From Rhizodiscina lignyota (lineage: Eukaryota > Ascomycota > Dothideomycetes > Aulographales > Rhizodiscinaceae): a DNA stretch of 64,000 nucleotides. Below the pieces are notes generated by a model, which saw only the letters and a list, made by a program, of their open reading frames with translations, did not search any database and was not told the origin of the DNA. Position 1 is the stretch's first letter; each line of letters opens with the position of its first letter. This document shows, in pieces, positions 21,084 through 30,307 of the stretch. The stretch lies in contig ML978121.1 in NCBI GenBank assembly GCA_010015805.1, positions 2,790,001 through 2,854,000 on the forward strand. Direction: 5' to 3'. The position numbers were made by a program, and so were the translations under genes.

Positions 21084-22045
21084 TGTGAGGTTGGATCGTG
21101 GGCGATCAGAGCAGAGGTGATTCCGCGCCAGCGGTAGGAGTGCAGGCCGTGGAGCGAAAGCTTGAAGAAGACAAAGCCGTTTTGTTGAAGGAGTTGGGAC
21201 TAAAGGTAGATAGAGGTTGTGTAGATAATGTCCATGGCCAAAATGAAGTCTGAAGGGATTTGACACGTTCAAGTGGACTTGGAGGTGAAGATGGAGCTTG
21301 TGGCATGGCGAAGTCGCTCATCCAACCACTTTCACTTTCACCTGTGACGGAATTAGCGGGTTACCGGAGATACACCGATGATACCCCGCTCCTCCGACTC
21401 AGAGGGAAACCTACCGAGCACTCACGAGGGTGACAAATAGTTGAGCCATATAAAGTTTGAAGGTATTTGGCAGAAGCGAGGTTTCCTCTTCAACGCTAGC
21501 GACAGTATCTCTGAAAGGTCGATAAGTTATATTCTAGAGTTCGTTTATCTAAAACATACAGCTTCAGTATATATAACTTATATTAACTATCGAGGATATA
21601 CATCCTCCCAGTCCGATATAGTACAGTCACGACTCCACTATTTTGTCACCCACTTGCCTACCTACCGAGGACTGTCGGCAACAAACCCGAGCAAAGAGCA
21701 AGAGGGCGCACCAACTTGGCTTCTCGTTGAAACATCATCGCGCCTTTCAATCATCCGACTTTGCAACGGGCTGCCTGGTGCGTGGCGAAACGCCGCGAAA
21801 CACCGTCTCTCTGCGATATGCAACCTCGCGCTGCAAGAGCCTGTGCCAAAGGGCGTACTCTACCATGAGTCAGAATCCGAGGAGCCTGACTTGTATAATA
21901 AGTATTGTTCGTTGCATTCCGCGATGTATTGCCTTCATTCATTCTATCAGTGTGCTCTCCAGCTCATCACTGTAAGATACAAATCGCAAAACATCCACTA
22001 CCATAGATTTTTACACTTTCAATTATCAAGCCGTTCGTCTTTACA
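21084..22045. other. Divergent intergenic region holding a MITE copy
   Basis: Between the divergent ING and PLP-enzyme genes. Bases 21084-21350 hold the ING 5' side; 21419-21659 is element copy A (listed separately); 21660-22045 is the proximal promoter and leader of the PLP enzyme, with A/T-rich sequence near the start codon. Open frames through the element are not credible coding. Confidence 0.5.
21419..21659 (+). mobile_element. MITE-like element, copy A
   Basis: A non-coding element of about 241 bp with inverted termini. The left end reads GGGTGACAAATAGTTGAG (21428) and the right end CTCCACTATTTTGTCACCC (to 21651). It is flanked by an exact 10-base direct repeat, ACCTACCGAG, at 21409-21418 and 21660-21669, the best target-site duplication in the family. 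Internally it shares TTTCCTCTTCAACGCTAGCG and TTTATCTAAA with copy C. It ends about 390 bases before the start codon of the PLP enzyme. Confidence 0.85.
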
Positions 22046-23365
22046 ATGACTTCAAGGACAATTCAGGGACTGTCTGAGCGGGGGACAGCGCTCGCCATAT
22101 CTGGTGGCATTCGTGATAGATTCGGCAGTGTTCTAGGAGATCCATTCCATGCAGAGAGCAACCCCAAAGGATTCGTCAATATCGGGACATCAGAGTCCTA
22201 CACTATGCTTCCGGAGGTGACCAAGTTTGCAAACGAGAGAGTGCGCTTCGAAGAGCGTGATTTCAGCTACGGCGACGGTCCTTGGGGAAGCGAAAGACTA
22301 CGTTGCGCAATGGCAAAGCACATGAACAAGCATTTTCAGCCTGTGCAACCGGTCGACCCATCAGACATCCTCTTCTCAAATGGCGTAACCTCGCTATGCG
22401 AACAGCTCGGATTTTCAATCGCCGAAGCCGGAGATGGCATCATGTTCACACGTCCAATCTATCAAGCATTTCGATCTGATTTTGGTACCCGAGCCAAAAT
22501 TACACCAGTGTGGGTGTCCTTCCGAGGCGATGATCAATTCACGACTTCGTCCATTAAGCACTGGGAGGCTGCTTACGACCAAGCGTCAAAAGACGGCATC
22601 ACTATTCGTGCCGTGATGCTCTGCAACCCGCATAATCCTCTTGGTCGCTGCTACCCAAAGTCACTCATCATCGCGCTCATGGAATTCTGCCAAAAAAGGA
22701 AACTCCACCTCCTTTCGGACGAGATCTACGCCTCCTCTGTGTATGATGTTCCATCTTCTGACGTCCCGGCGGTACCGTTCATTTCTGTGCTCTCATTCGA
22801 CACAACCCCATACATCGACACGCAATATCTACATGTCCTTTATGGAATGAGCAAAGACTTTGCATCCGGCGGCCTGAGACTCGGCTGCATCTATACTCGC
22901 AATGAGCATCTTTTCAGAGCGATGGGCGCGATGAGCCAATTTCATTGGCTGTGCAATCCGGCCGAGAAGCTCGCTGCGGTGATGCTCGAGAGCGAAGAGT
23001 GGATGGAGCACTTCCAGGCTCTATCGCGCAAGCGACTAGCTGAACGGAACTCATTGACGCGTCGGTTACTTGATGACCTTAGTATAGGCTACAGCGCGAA
23101 GAGCAATGCAGGATTCTTTATTTGGGCTGATCTGAGAAGATATCTACCGTCTATCGCGAGAGATGGAAGAAAGATATGCGGTTGGGAGGCAGAAGAGGAG
23201 CTAATGGAAATGCTGCGGGAGAATGGGGTATTTATGACGCCTGGGAATCATTTGAGCGCCGATGAGCCGGGCTTCTTTCGGATCATCTTCAGCCAGGAGG
23301 AGTCTGTCTTGAAGGAAGGGATGCGGAGGGTAGGAGAGACCATTGCGAGGATTGAGAAAGAATGA
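22046..23365 (+). CDS. PLP-dependent aminotransferase class I/II, ACC-synthase-like
   Basis: An intronless 439-residue fold-type I PLP enzyme. Seen: the N-terminal GFVNIGTSESYTMLPEV, the Asn-containing CNPHNPLGRCYP loop, LHLLSDEIYASSVYD with the Asp that contacts the pyridine nitrogen, and YGMSKDFASGGLRLGCIY carrying the Schiff-base Lys (S-K) and downstream Arg. The C-terminal NAGFFIWADLRRYL and FRIIFS complete the small domain. Length and motifs match the fungal ACC-synthase-like group, which includes true aminotransferases, ACC synthases and carbon-sulphur lyases of the GliI type; the substrate cannot be read from sequence. No partner genes of a thiol-peptide pathway are present. Element copy A lies in the 5' region and could influence expression. 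Confidence 0.9.
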   Translation: MTSRTIQGLSERGTALAISGGIRDRFGSVLGDPFHAESNPKGFVNIGTSESYTMLPEVTKFANERVRFEERDFSYGDGPWGSERLRCAMAKHMNKHFQPVQPVDPSDILFSNGVTSLCEQLGFSIAEAGDGIMFTRPIYQAFRSDFGTRAKITPVWVSFRGDDQFTTSSIKHWEAAYDQASKDGITIRAVMLCNPHNPLGRCYPKSLIIALMEFCQKRKLHLLSDEIYASSVYDVPSSDVPAVPFISVLSFDTTPYIDTQYLHVLYGMSKDFASGGLRLGCIYTRNEHLFRAMGAMSQFHWLCNPAEKLAAVMLESEEWMEHFQALSRKRLAERNSLTRRLLDDLSIGYSAKSNAGFFIWADLRRYLPSIARDGRKICGWEAEEELMEMLRENGVFMTPGNHLSADEPGFFRIIFSQEESVLKEGMRRVGETIARIEKE

Positions 23366-23757
23366 ACTAGAAAAGGCCAGACTGTAGTGTTAAGAAATAA
23401 ACAATGAAGTGAATGCCCCAATTTCCAAGGGATATGAGCACTAAGATCGCATGAGATTAGAGAAGGAACTGAATTCGACGAATACGAGCAAGAGAGCTGC
23501 CCCTTGTTTGTCCGTGGTTGTATTTGCCACACTTGACGACGAGAGGCGTTCCTGGAGATTATTAGATCATGAAAGACCAACTGTTCGATCATAGAACCGA
23601 GTGTCTAGTCTCGAAGGTGTTGCAGCGGTTCGGGAGAGACCGCAGTGTCAATAGCTTGTACGCGATGCTCCAATATAAATATGTACAACGGCAGCATTGC
23701 TTTGAGATCGAGACAAAGGTGACCATCATGCCTCTTCTATTGCCTCATCAAATCCAT
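23366..23757. other. Convergent 3' region
   Basis: Short stretch between the ends of the PLP enzyme and the complex I subunit. It contains AAATAAACAATGAAG just after the first stop (about 23394), a plausible polyadenylation signal. No gene was recognised. Confidence 0.45.
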
Positions 23758-24153
23758 TTAGAACTCAGCGATGGTGTCTCCCCGTCGCTTGCCTCTCATA
23801 TCGTACTTTCCCTATCATCTTGTCAGTGTGACAATTCCCCCTCTGTACAATTGTTCAACTCACATCAGTCACATAGCCGAAATACCCAACCACAAATGGT
23901 ATCGCAGCGACAAATGTCAAGGTCCATGCGGCGGTTCGTGGTGTCCATCGGAAGTACTCGTGACGCTTGACGTACATGTCTGCTCGCCTCGTTAGTTTCG
24001 TTAAGCCTCGAGGGATCAAAGGACAAGCGGACTTGAGTATCTCGACAGCGCCGGATCGGTGGTCAGGGCTGTGGCATAAATTAGCGACTCATACAATGCG
24101 CATAGGTTGGTTTGTGAGAATGAGGTCGTACTCTGGTGTCCGTAGCCCGCCAT
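23758..24153 (-). CDS. Small complex I subunit, NDUFB4/B15-like
   Basis: A 75-residue protein encoded by four small exons: 24153-24132, 24068-24033, 23979-23864 and 23811-23758, all joined by GT-AG introns in frame. The protein starts MAGYGHQTLTTDPALSRYSN, continues MYVKRHEYFRWTPRTAAWTL, has one membrane segment (LTFVAAIPFVVGYFGYV) and ends GKYDMRGKRRGDTIAEF. The YFRWTPRTA block, single transmembrane helix and GKRRGDT tail are characteristic of the fungal B15/NDUFB4-like accessory subunit (6.6-kDa type) of mitochondrial NADH:ubiquinone oxidoreductase, in the inner-membrane arm. Each exon is too short to stand out as an open frame, so the gene is easy to miss. It is divergent from eS25 with 278 bases between start codons. 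Identification is by motif pattern and length. Confidence 0.85.
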
Positions 24154-24431
24154 GGTTGTGGTTGGTGCGCTTCACGCGCGCAGTCACTTGTGGAGATTGT
24201 GATATGACAAATGAGGCCGCAAACTCCGTGTTTAAAGGCAATTGGCGTATCCCGAAGTCGATGATTGAGAGCTCTGAGGTTGAGCTTCATCCCGAATACC
24301 ATGTTGCTTATGTCATCGGCACTGTTCGGAACAAGATTTTCCGAGCGTCCCACAGTCGCAGCAGGATTTCACGACAACCACTCTTACGACTTCGAATCTC
24401 GACAATCCATCTTTCTCGCATATCAGTCACA
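24154..24431. promoter_or_regulatory. Shared divergent promoter of NDUFB4-like and eS25 genes
   Basis: 278 bases between two start codons facing away from each other, one for a mitochondrial complex I subunit and one for a cytosolic ribosomal protein. It must hold both core promoters and both leaders. No TATA box is evident. Confidence 0.55.
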
Positions 24432-24931
24432 ATGGTACGGCTCACTACAACATGATTTACGAGAATGAGAGTGGCTGACAGGATCTCAGGCACCAGCAAC
24501 AGGTGGCAAGAAGCAAAAGAAGAAGTGGTCGAAGGGCAAAGGTCCGTTCCACTCCGCAAGAAATCGATCACGAAACGATGATTTGATACGACTCATCACA
24601 AGTGGCATCTCTCAATACCGGTACTAACAGAGTTCTTTCATAGTTAAGGACAAGGCCAACCACGCCGTCGTCCTCGACAAGTCCACCGCCGATAAGCTCC
24701 AGAAAGATGTCCAATCCTACAGACTCATCACGGTTGCTGTCCTCGTCGATAGACTGAAGATCAACGGCTCCCTCGCACGAGAAGCACTCGCAGATTTGGA
24801 GGAGAAGGGCGTGATCAAGCCGGTAGTGAAGCACAGCAAGTTGCAGGTCTACAGTGAGTACCCTGGGTCGAAATATCACAATCTAAGGCTAATTCTCGTG
24901 CCCAGCGAGAGCGGTTGGTGGTACTGATTAA
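24432..24931 (+). CDS. RPS25: 40S ribosomal protein eS25
   Basis: Cytosolic small-subunit ribosomal protein, 96 residues, from four exons: 24432-24434, 24490-24541, 24644-24853 and 24906-24931. The first coding exon is exactly the start codon ATG, followed by a GTACGG donor; the next exon opens APATGGKKQKKKWSKGK. The body reads VKDKANHAVVLDKSTADKLQ, DVQSYRLITVAVLVDRLKI and NGSLAREALADLEEKGVIK, the winged-helix core of eS25, and ends VVKHSKLQVYTRAVGGTD. Length and sequence are as expected for the family. Introns close to the start codon are common in fungal ribosomal protein genes. The gene shares a 278-base divergent promoter with the complex I subunit gene. Confidence 0.97.
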
Positions 24932-25126
24932 ACGGAATGGCATGAATTCGGGTGGAAAATTCAAACGAGTTTAAGATGCATTCCGGGTCCCCAAATCGTC
25001 CTACGAAGACATCAAATCATACATGCATGGGTCATGGTTGATAGGCGCTGTTGTACATCGGGATCAATGACATTCGTCGCGGCATAATCGCTTCGTCAAC
25101 TCATTTGAAGACTTGGTATCTCCAAA

Positions 25127-26046
25127 CTAGCCAGCGCCTTTCTCCATGTCCTTCCTTTGCGGCCGACTCTTCTGTGCATGCTCGCATAATTCTCGTCGAG
25201 GGAGCTTATCCATCCAACCTTCCTCTCGGACGATCTCTCCAACCTTGAAATATGGCTTGCCCTTTTCGCCTCGAAACAGCATGGCCCATCCTTCAATTGT
25301 AGCTTGCACCTTCTTCCTTCCCTCTCTTAACTCCTTCTCCCGCCGTATTTTTAGCTCAGACTTCTTCACACCAGTTCTACCGCCTGCCCGCTTTAGCTCG
25401 TCACCTGTTTCCACTTCTGCCGATGGCGCTGCAGTGGGATCGGAATCATCGTCTATGGGAACGAACATTTCTTCGACGCCGCGTAGGTCGGGGGTCTGGT
25501 CTTCTGCGAAGCACCCAGTCACGAAGGCGCGCGCTGCGTCGCGCCCAGCAAAGAAGTGATATCCTCCACCGGGGCCATAACTACAGCAGAACCAGACATT
25601 AGTATCTTCCCTCAGTCTTAGACATTATAATGGTGCACATACACTCTTGCCCCGGCTGTGACATCGTATATACTCCCATTTAGCCCCACGTAAATCGGCC
25701 TCCCCTCTATGCTGCCATCATACCCCTTGAGCTCCTCGTCCGTCAGCAGTACCGGTCCTCTCAGCCACGCCATCACATGCTGTGGCTTGGAGAACCATGG
25801 CCGCCAACCCCATGTTATGCTCTCTTGTGTGACGAAATAGCTTAGCGCCGACGATAGGAGGAGGAGTCCGCCAAGTATGCGAATGACATCTAAGACACCA
25901 AATCCTCCCACGTTGGACTTCTCTCCTGCACTTGTGCTGCTATGCTTCGATTCTGTCTCGGACGATGTTCTGTCTGACTCTGAGGGTGGAGTTCCTTGAA
26001 CTCCTTGTCCGCCTTTCCTTTGTCGGGCTGAGGAACTTTCAGACAT
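25127..26046 (-). CDS. Membrane-anchored cytochrome b5-like heme/steroid-binding protein (MAPR family)
   Basis: Two exons, 26046-25643 and 25580-25127, joined by a GTATGT...TGTAG intron, give 285 residues. I start at the ATG of MSESSSARQRKGG; frame upstream is open but lacks a family pattern. A Ser-rich cytosolic-type N-terminus precedes one membrane segment (VIRILGGLLLLSSALSYFV, near residue 55). The cytochrome b5-like fold follows: LLTDEELKGYDGSIEGRPIYVGLNGSIYDVTAGARVYGPGGGYHFFAGRDAARAFVTGCF, typical of MAPR proteins (Dap1/PGRMC1 family), which bind heme and support P450s. The C-terminal third is charged and Lys-rich (KKSELKIRREKELREGRKK), longer than in yeast Dap1. Likely in the ER membrane. 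Confidence 0.9.
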
Positions 26047-26310
26047 TCGAAGAGGATATATTCTTGAATTGGAGCTGTAACTATTGCACCAATCGTAGCA
26101 AGAGCTATGCGTGTCAGCAGGCTTCAAAATGTCGTTCGAGATTCTCTTACTGGCTGCTACAAAGATCTTTCTGTTGAACCAAGGACGCATTCGAATGGGT
26201 GTGCAAGGAAGTTGAGCCAGACCTGTCTTCCTGGCATCAGATTTATTGGAGAATAGTGAACAAGTGAAAAGAGAACATAGAGCGAGTTACGGAGTATGAG
26301 ACGTCAAAAG

Positions 26311-26566
26311 GTGCTCAACTATTTGGAGCTCGGAGCTCCCATTGGCCTTGGCGGCCGGACCCACAGGAATTGTGACACCACAGACACCACTCTTTGACTA
26401 CAATCTAATAATATCAAGCATATACAACATTTCGGCGCCTGCAATCTTCAGTCCTGCAGGTCCTATTGGATTGTATCTTCTGTATTGTGGGGAGAATCCA
26501 AGACTTGAGGATGCAAGTGTTTTCAAGCAGTGAGGCTTGGAGCCTCTCTGTTACATAGTTGAGCAC
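26311..26566. repeat. Fold-back with 12-bp perfect inverted arms
   Basis: GTGCTCAACTAT at 26311-26322 is mirrored by ATAGTTGAGCAC at 26555-26566. Beside the left arm is a small palindrome, GGAGCTCGGAGCTCC. The arms contain the CTCAACTAT core of the MITE termini in opposite orientations, so the left arm may be the remnant end of another family member and the right arm the damaged left end of copy B. Confidence 0.6.
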
Positions 26567-26767
26567 GATTCATTGAACACTCGTAGTAATGGCAAGTTTT
26601 GTTCTTCAGCGCAGGCGAGAGCATCTCTGAAGGCTCGATTTAATGTATACCAGATAGTATTTATCTAAAGTACACAGCTTTAGTGTGTATAATCTATATT
26701 GACGGAGGAGTATATACATCTTCGCGCTGAGATGTATTACAGCCACGACTCAACTTTTTTGTCACCC
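26548..26767 (+). mobile_element. MITE-like element, copy B (left end damaged)
   Basis: Closely related to copy D. The left end is eroded (ACATAGTTGAGCACG in place of GGGTGACAAAATAGTTGAG), while the right end GACTCAACTTTTTTGTCACCC is intact and followed by AGTTGGTA. Internally it shares CGAGAGCATCTCT, TTTATCTAAA and GTGTGTATAATCTATATT with copy D. It ends about 476 bases before the MFS start codon. No target-site duplication could be defined because of the adjoining fold-back. Confidence 0.8.
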
Positions 26768-27243
26768 AGTTGGTATCTTTCCTCTACGATAATATCACGG
26801 AAGACCCCGATTACTTGAGCGAGCATTTCCTCTCTTCTTTCACTGCTCTACCTAACGTTCATTCCCCACATTCGGCAATTCCAGTTGTGGGCATCGGTGA
26901 ATGGTAGGAACCCTGAGACAATTGCCGGTGTTCTTGACCGAGCCCTAAGCCGCGCATCTAGAACGATGCTTGGTATCCAGTCAACCACCGGGGTCATTTC
27001 CTTTACAGTCCCTTCGAAGATTTTTAGGCCCGAACCATGTGCCGGTGGGGTACAGGGACGGGCCACGTTTCGAACTGGGTTAAGCAGTCTGGGGCCCCGG
27101 ATTGTCTTTCCTTGGTACGAGGTAAACCAAGGCTCCGAGAATCAGTCTGCAATCATGCATAAATGATTGCCGCTTCCACGTCATGGATGCAACAGCTCAC
27201 GATAGCCTTTGCAGTGACCGTCTCCAAAGTCAATTAAATCAAG

Positions 27244-28980
27244 ATGGAGGAGAAATACAACACCAGGGTGAGAATATCGATGTCGCCAGCCATGCTACAG
27301 GTTCTGACAGCTACCAATTATAGGAGATCCGCGAGATCGAGCAGGAGCTCCACATTGAGATTTTACCCGGCACAGAAATCATGGCCGATATTGGATCTCA
27401 CCACTTCGTCAAGTCCGGGGACAGATCTCACAAGGTTCTTGTACCCCAGCCTTCAGAGGACAAGCACGATCCTCTCAATTGGAGCTTCAAGTGGAAGATT
27501 GCAGCGATCATAGCGGCGCATTCAGTTACCTTCACCCAGGGCTTTGGTCCATTGTCGCTGGCCCCAATGTTTCCAGATTACATCGAAGCCTTTCATACTA
27601 CCTTACCATCGGCCGTCCAATTCACCGGTGTCGCTATCCTAGTCCTCGGTTTCAGCAACTTTCTGTGGGTTCCTATCAGCACTTCGTTCGGTCGTCGGCC
27701 CGTCTACATTTTCTCGCAACTTATTTGCTTCGCTTCTTGCATCTGGAGAGCGAAGGCAAATTCTTATGGAAGCTTCATGGGTGCATGCGTTCTAAATGGA
27801 ATTGGTGCTGGCCCAGCCGAGACCATCCAACCAGCTGTCATCGCAGACATATTCTTCCTCCACGATCGAGGCAAATGGAACACGCTATACTGGGTAGTCT
27901 ATATGGGCTCGCTAATGGTTGCCCCTATTATTTCCGGTCCAATGTCGGCACACGTTGGCTGGCGTAATTTTTGGTATCTCAATGTCGGTATAATAGGCCT
28001 CTCTCTCCTCCTGGTTGTCTTCTGTTTCCCAGAGACGAAGTGGGATCGAGCTACTCCTAGGAATGGTCCATCGGTGGCACCACAGGGAGTGGTGGAGGAT
28101 GAAAAGGGAGAGACAATGGCCACTGAAGCTCAGCTCCAACAGGTCGAGACCGCACACAGAGATCCTTGGCTTGGAAAGGGCTACCCAAGCAAGATGCAAT
28201 GGTTCATCTTTCAACCCAACGCGCACCCTTTCAAGTCCATTGCTCTGGACTTATGGGTCCCGTGGAAACTTATGATTTTCCCGATTGTCCAGTTCGCCAG
28301 TTTTGTGGTGAGCTGGTCTTGCAGCTCCTTTCTCACTCTGAACTTGACCCAATCGCAAGTTTTCGCCGCTCCACCGTATAACTACTCGAGTCAGAACATC
28401 GGTGCGTATTGACAAGAACATCTTCCATTAGATCTGGCTAACATCTTTTGAAGGCTTTATGAACTTTGCTATCCTCGTTGGTGCGTTCATCGGTCTAGCA
28501 ACCGCAGGTCCTCTCAGTGACTGGGTCTCTATGCGAGCTACAATCAGAAATGGTGGCATCCGCGAGCCCGAGATGCGCTTACCGGCTATGATCCCATATG
28601 TTATCATCATGTACCTTGGGAATATCATCGTCTCCGTCGGCTACCAGAACCACTGGCCATGGGAAGCTATCGTTATCATCGGGTTCGCCTGTGCTGGCAT
28701 TCAAGTAGCCGCCTTGCCCTCAATTGTCAGCACCTATGCCGTCGATTCTTACAAGCCTGTAGCCGGAAGTCTGTTCGTTAGCATGACTGTAAATAAAAAT
28801 GTGTGGGGGTATGGGTTCAGTAAGTTCATAACGAACTGGGCGGAAGAAGCTGGGTTCATTCCTCCAATCATGACGAATGCCTCGTTGATCTTGCTCTGGT
28901 GCTTGTTTGGCATCCTCTTCTATTTCAAGGGCAAGACGTTTAGAAGGTGGAGCAAGAACAGCAGTGTTCACAGAATGTGA
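27244..28980 (+). CDS. MFS transporter
   Basis: A 12-helix major facilitator, 542 residues, from three exons: 27244-27267 (24 nt), 27324-28401 and 28454-28980. The short first exon gives MEEKYNTR, continued by EIREIEQELHIEILPGTEIM, a natural N-terminal tail. The motif VLVPQPSEDKHDPLNWSFKWK before helix 1 is typical of fungal drug:H+ antiporter-like and Hol1-like transporters. The intracellular loop 2-3 signature reads STSFGRRPVYIFSQ (G-x-x-x-D/S-R-x-G-R-R class), and helix 4 to 5 gives NGIGAGPAETIQPAVIADIFF. Plasma-membrane location is likely; the substrate is unknown. The second intron (GTGCGT to TTGAAG) joins QNIG to FMNFAILVGAFIGL inside the C-terminal half. Element copy B lies in its upstream region and copies C and D lie downstream. 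Confidence 0.92.
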
Positions 28981-29274
28981 GATATGGGAGTCGGGGTGTT
29001 ATATGATTTTCGTATTCACGTTGGTGTGTATACACAACATCCGCTTTGGCGAAATTCGAGGTTCTAGCCTTGCGAGATCCCGGACAGTATCCGTTTCCAT
29101 GCTATATAATAAAGAATTGAGGTGTCAATGAGATAATCAAATCTGTTGGACTTGTCAAATAGTGTTGTGGTGGAGTGCCAAACCACGCAGTGCAGACCTC
29201 CTGGTCATGCTCGGGGGTTATTGCCGTTTTTGGTTTAGCGCCCTTTTACTCTAGGTTTAGGACTTGAGGATACT

Positions 29275-29513
29275 CAGTAGGTGACAAAATAGTTGAGTCG
29301 TGGCTACAATATATAGAACTATGAGGATGTATATCCTTAATAGTTAATATAGTTATATAAGCTGAAGCTGTGTGGTTTAGATAAACGAACTCTAGTGTAT
29401 AACTTATCGATCTTCTAGAGATGCTCTCGCTAGCGTTGAAGAGGAAACCTCACTTCTGCTGAACACGTTCAAGCTTCACAAGACTCAACTATTTCGTCAT
29501 CCTCGTGCAAGTA
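29275..29513 (-). mobile_element. MITE-like element, copy C
   Basis: About 239 bp, inverted relative to the other three copies. Its ends are GGTGACAAAATAGTTGAG (29280) and CTCAACTATTTCGTCATCC (to 29502). On the minus strand it shares TTTCCTCTTCAACGCTAGCG and the TTTATCTAAA core with copy A, so A and C form one subfamily. A 6-base direct repeat, GATACT, at 29269-29274 and 29514-29519 is a candidate target-site duplication. Confidence 0.82.
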
Positions 29514-30028
29514 GATACTAGAGTCACCAGAGCTGTCACTATTTGAAATAGACAGCGACAATAGCATACTACCACATGTGTACAGGCGGGACGATTGGGA
29601 TGATGAGCCCGATGTTTCGTCTTTACGCCCTTTAAAAATTGTGCTAGTGAGCCTTTTCACGAGCAAGACGAAAACTGTTAGTTTTGTGCGCAACACAGAC
29701 TCTCGCGAAGCCCCAAAGTGGAGATATAAGATTACATAGAGATAAACGAGCAAGACAATAACTCTGTGACGCAAGATTTGAGCAATTTGTCGGAGGATGT
29801 TAGCCACGCCCGTTGCTCGTATATATTCCACACTTCCTACAGAGAGAGCTTCTTTCCTCACTCAACATTTTTCAATTGTGGTCAAAACGATGAGCGCAAA
29901 CTACAAAAGATTGTTCTACAAATATTGAGGGTGTAGATGGTAGTCTTGACTCTGGGGTGCTGATGCATTTCGATAAATCTTCCGCACCTCTATCTCTATT
30001 TTTAGACGTTTGCACATGCGCATCAGAC

Positions 30029-30273
30029 GTAGGCACGCGGGTGACAAAAATAGTTGAGCCGGCTTTAACTGAACTGCTGTAATAAGTACAAGTTTTATTC
30101 TTTAGTAGGAGCGAGAGCATCTCTAAAAGCTCGATTGAATATATACTAGAGCGCATTTATCTAAAACACACAGCGTTAGTGTGTATAATCTATATTAACT
30201 AGCGAGGGTATACATCTTCGCGTTTCGATACATTGCAGCTACGACTGAACTTTTTTATCACCCACTTGGTAGG
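30029..30273 (+). mobile_element. MITE-like element, copy D
   Basis: About 245 bp. The left end is GGGTGACAAAAATAGTTGAG (30039), the right end CTGAACTTTTTTATCACCC (to 30263) followed by ACTTGGTAGG. It shares CGAGAGCATCTCT and GTGTGTATAATCTATATT with copy B. TCAGAC occurs at 30023-30028 and 30274-30279, a candidate target-site duplication. Its right edge is 34 bases from the stop codon of the minus-strand Cys/His gene, so it may supply part of that gene's 3' UTR. Confidence 0.82.
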
Positions 30274-30307
30274 TCAGACTCCATGTCGCGTGTTGAACAT
30301 AAAGCCG

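Larger units (their letters stand above)
26047..27243. other. Intergenic region with MITE copy B and a fold-back
   Basis: 1.2 kb between divergent genes. It holds the 5' side of the b5-like gene, a 256-bp fold-back (26311-26566), element copy B (about 26548-26767) and the MFS promoter. Open frames within it have no motif and no suitable ATG. Confidence 0.5.
28981..30307. other. Intergenic region with MITE copies C and D
   Basis: 1.3 kb between the convergent MFS and Cys/His genes, dominated by two element copies in opposite orientation (29275-29513 and 30029-30273). The 515 bases between them hold no supported gene; a hydrophobic open frame near 29469-29861 lacks an ATG and runs into copy C. 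Confidence 0.5.

Noticed and set aside
21084-21272. N-terminal extension of the ING protein
   Set aside because: The 63 extra residues look like leader sequence; MASIAPGRRQ is the more natural start.
29469-29861. A hydrophobic 130-codon minus frame between elements C and D
   Set aside because: It begins at GTG and its end lies inside element C; no family resemblance.
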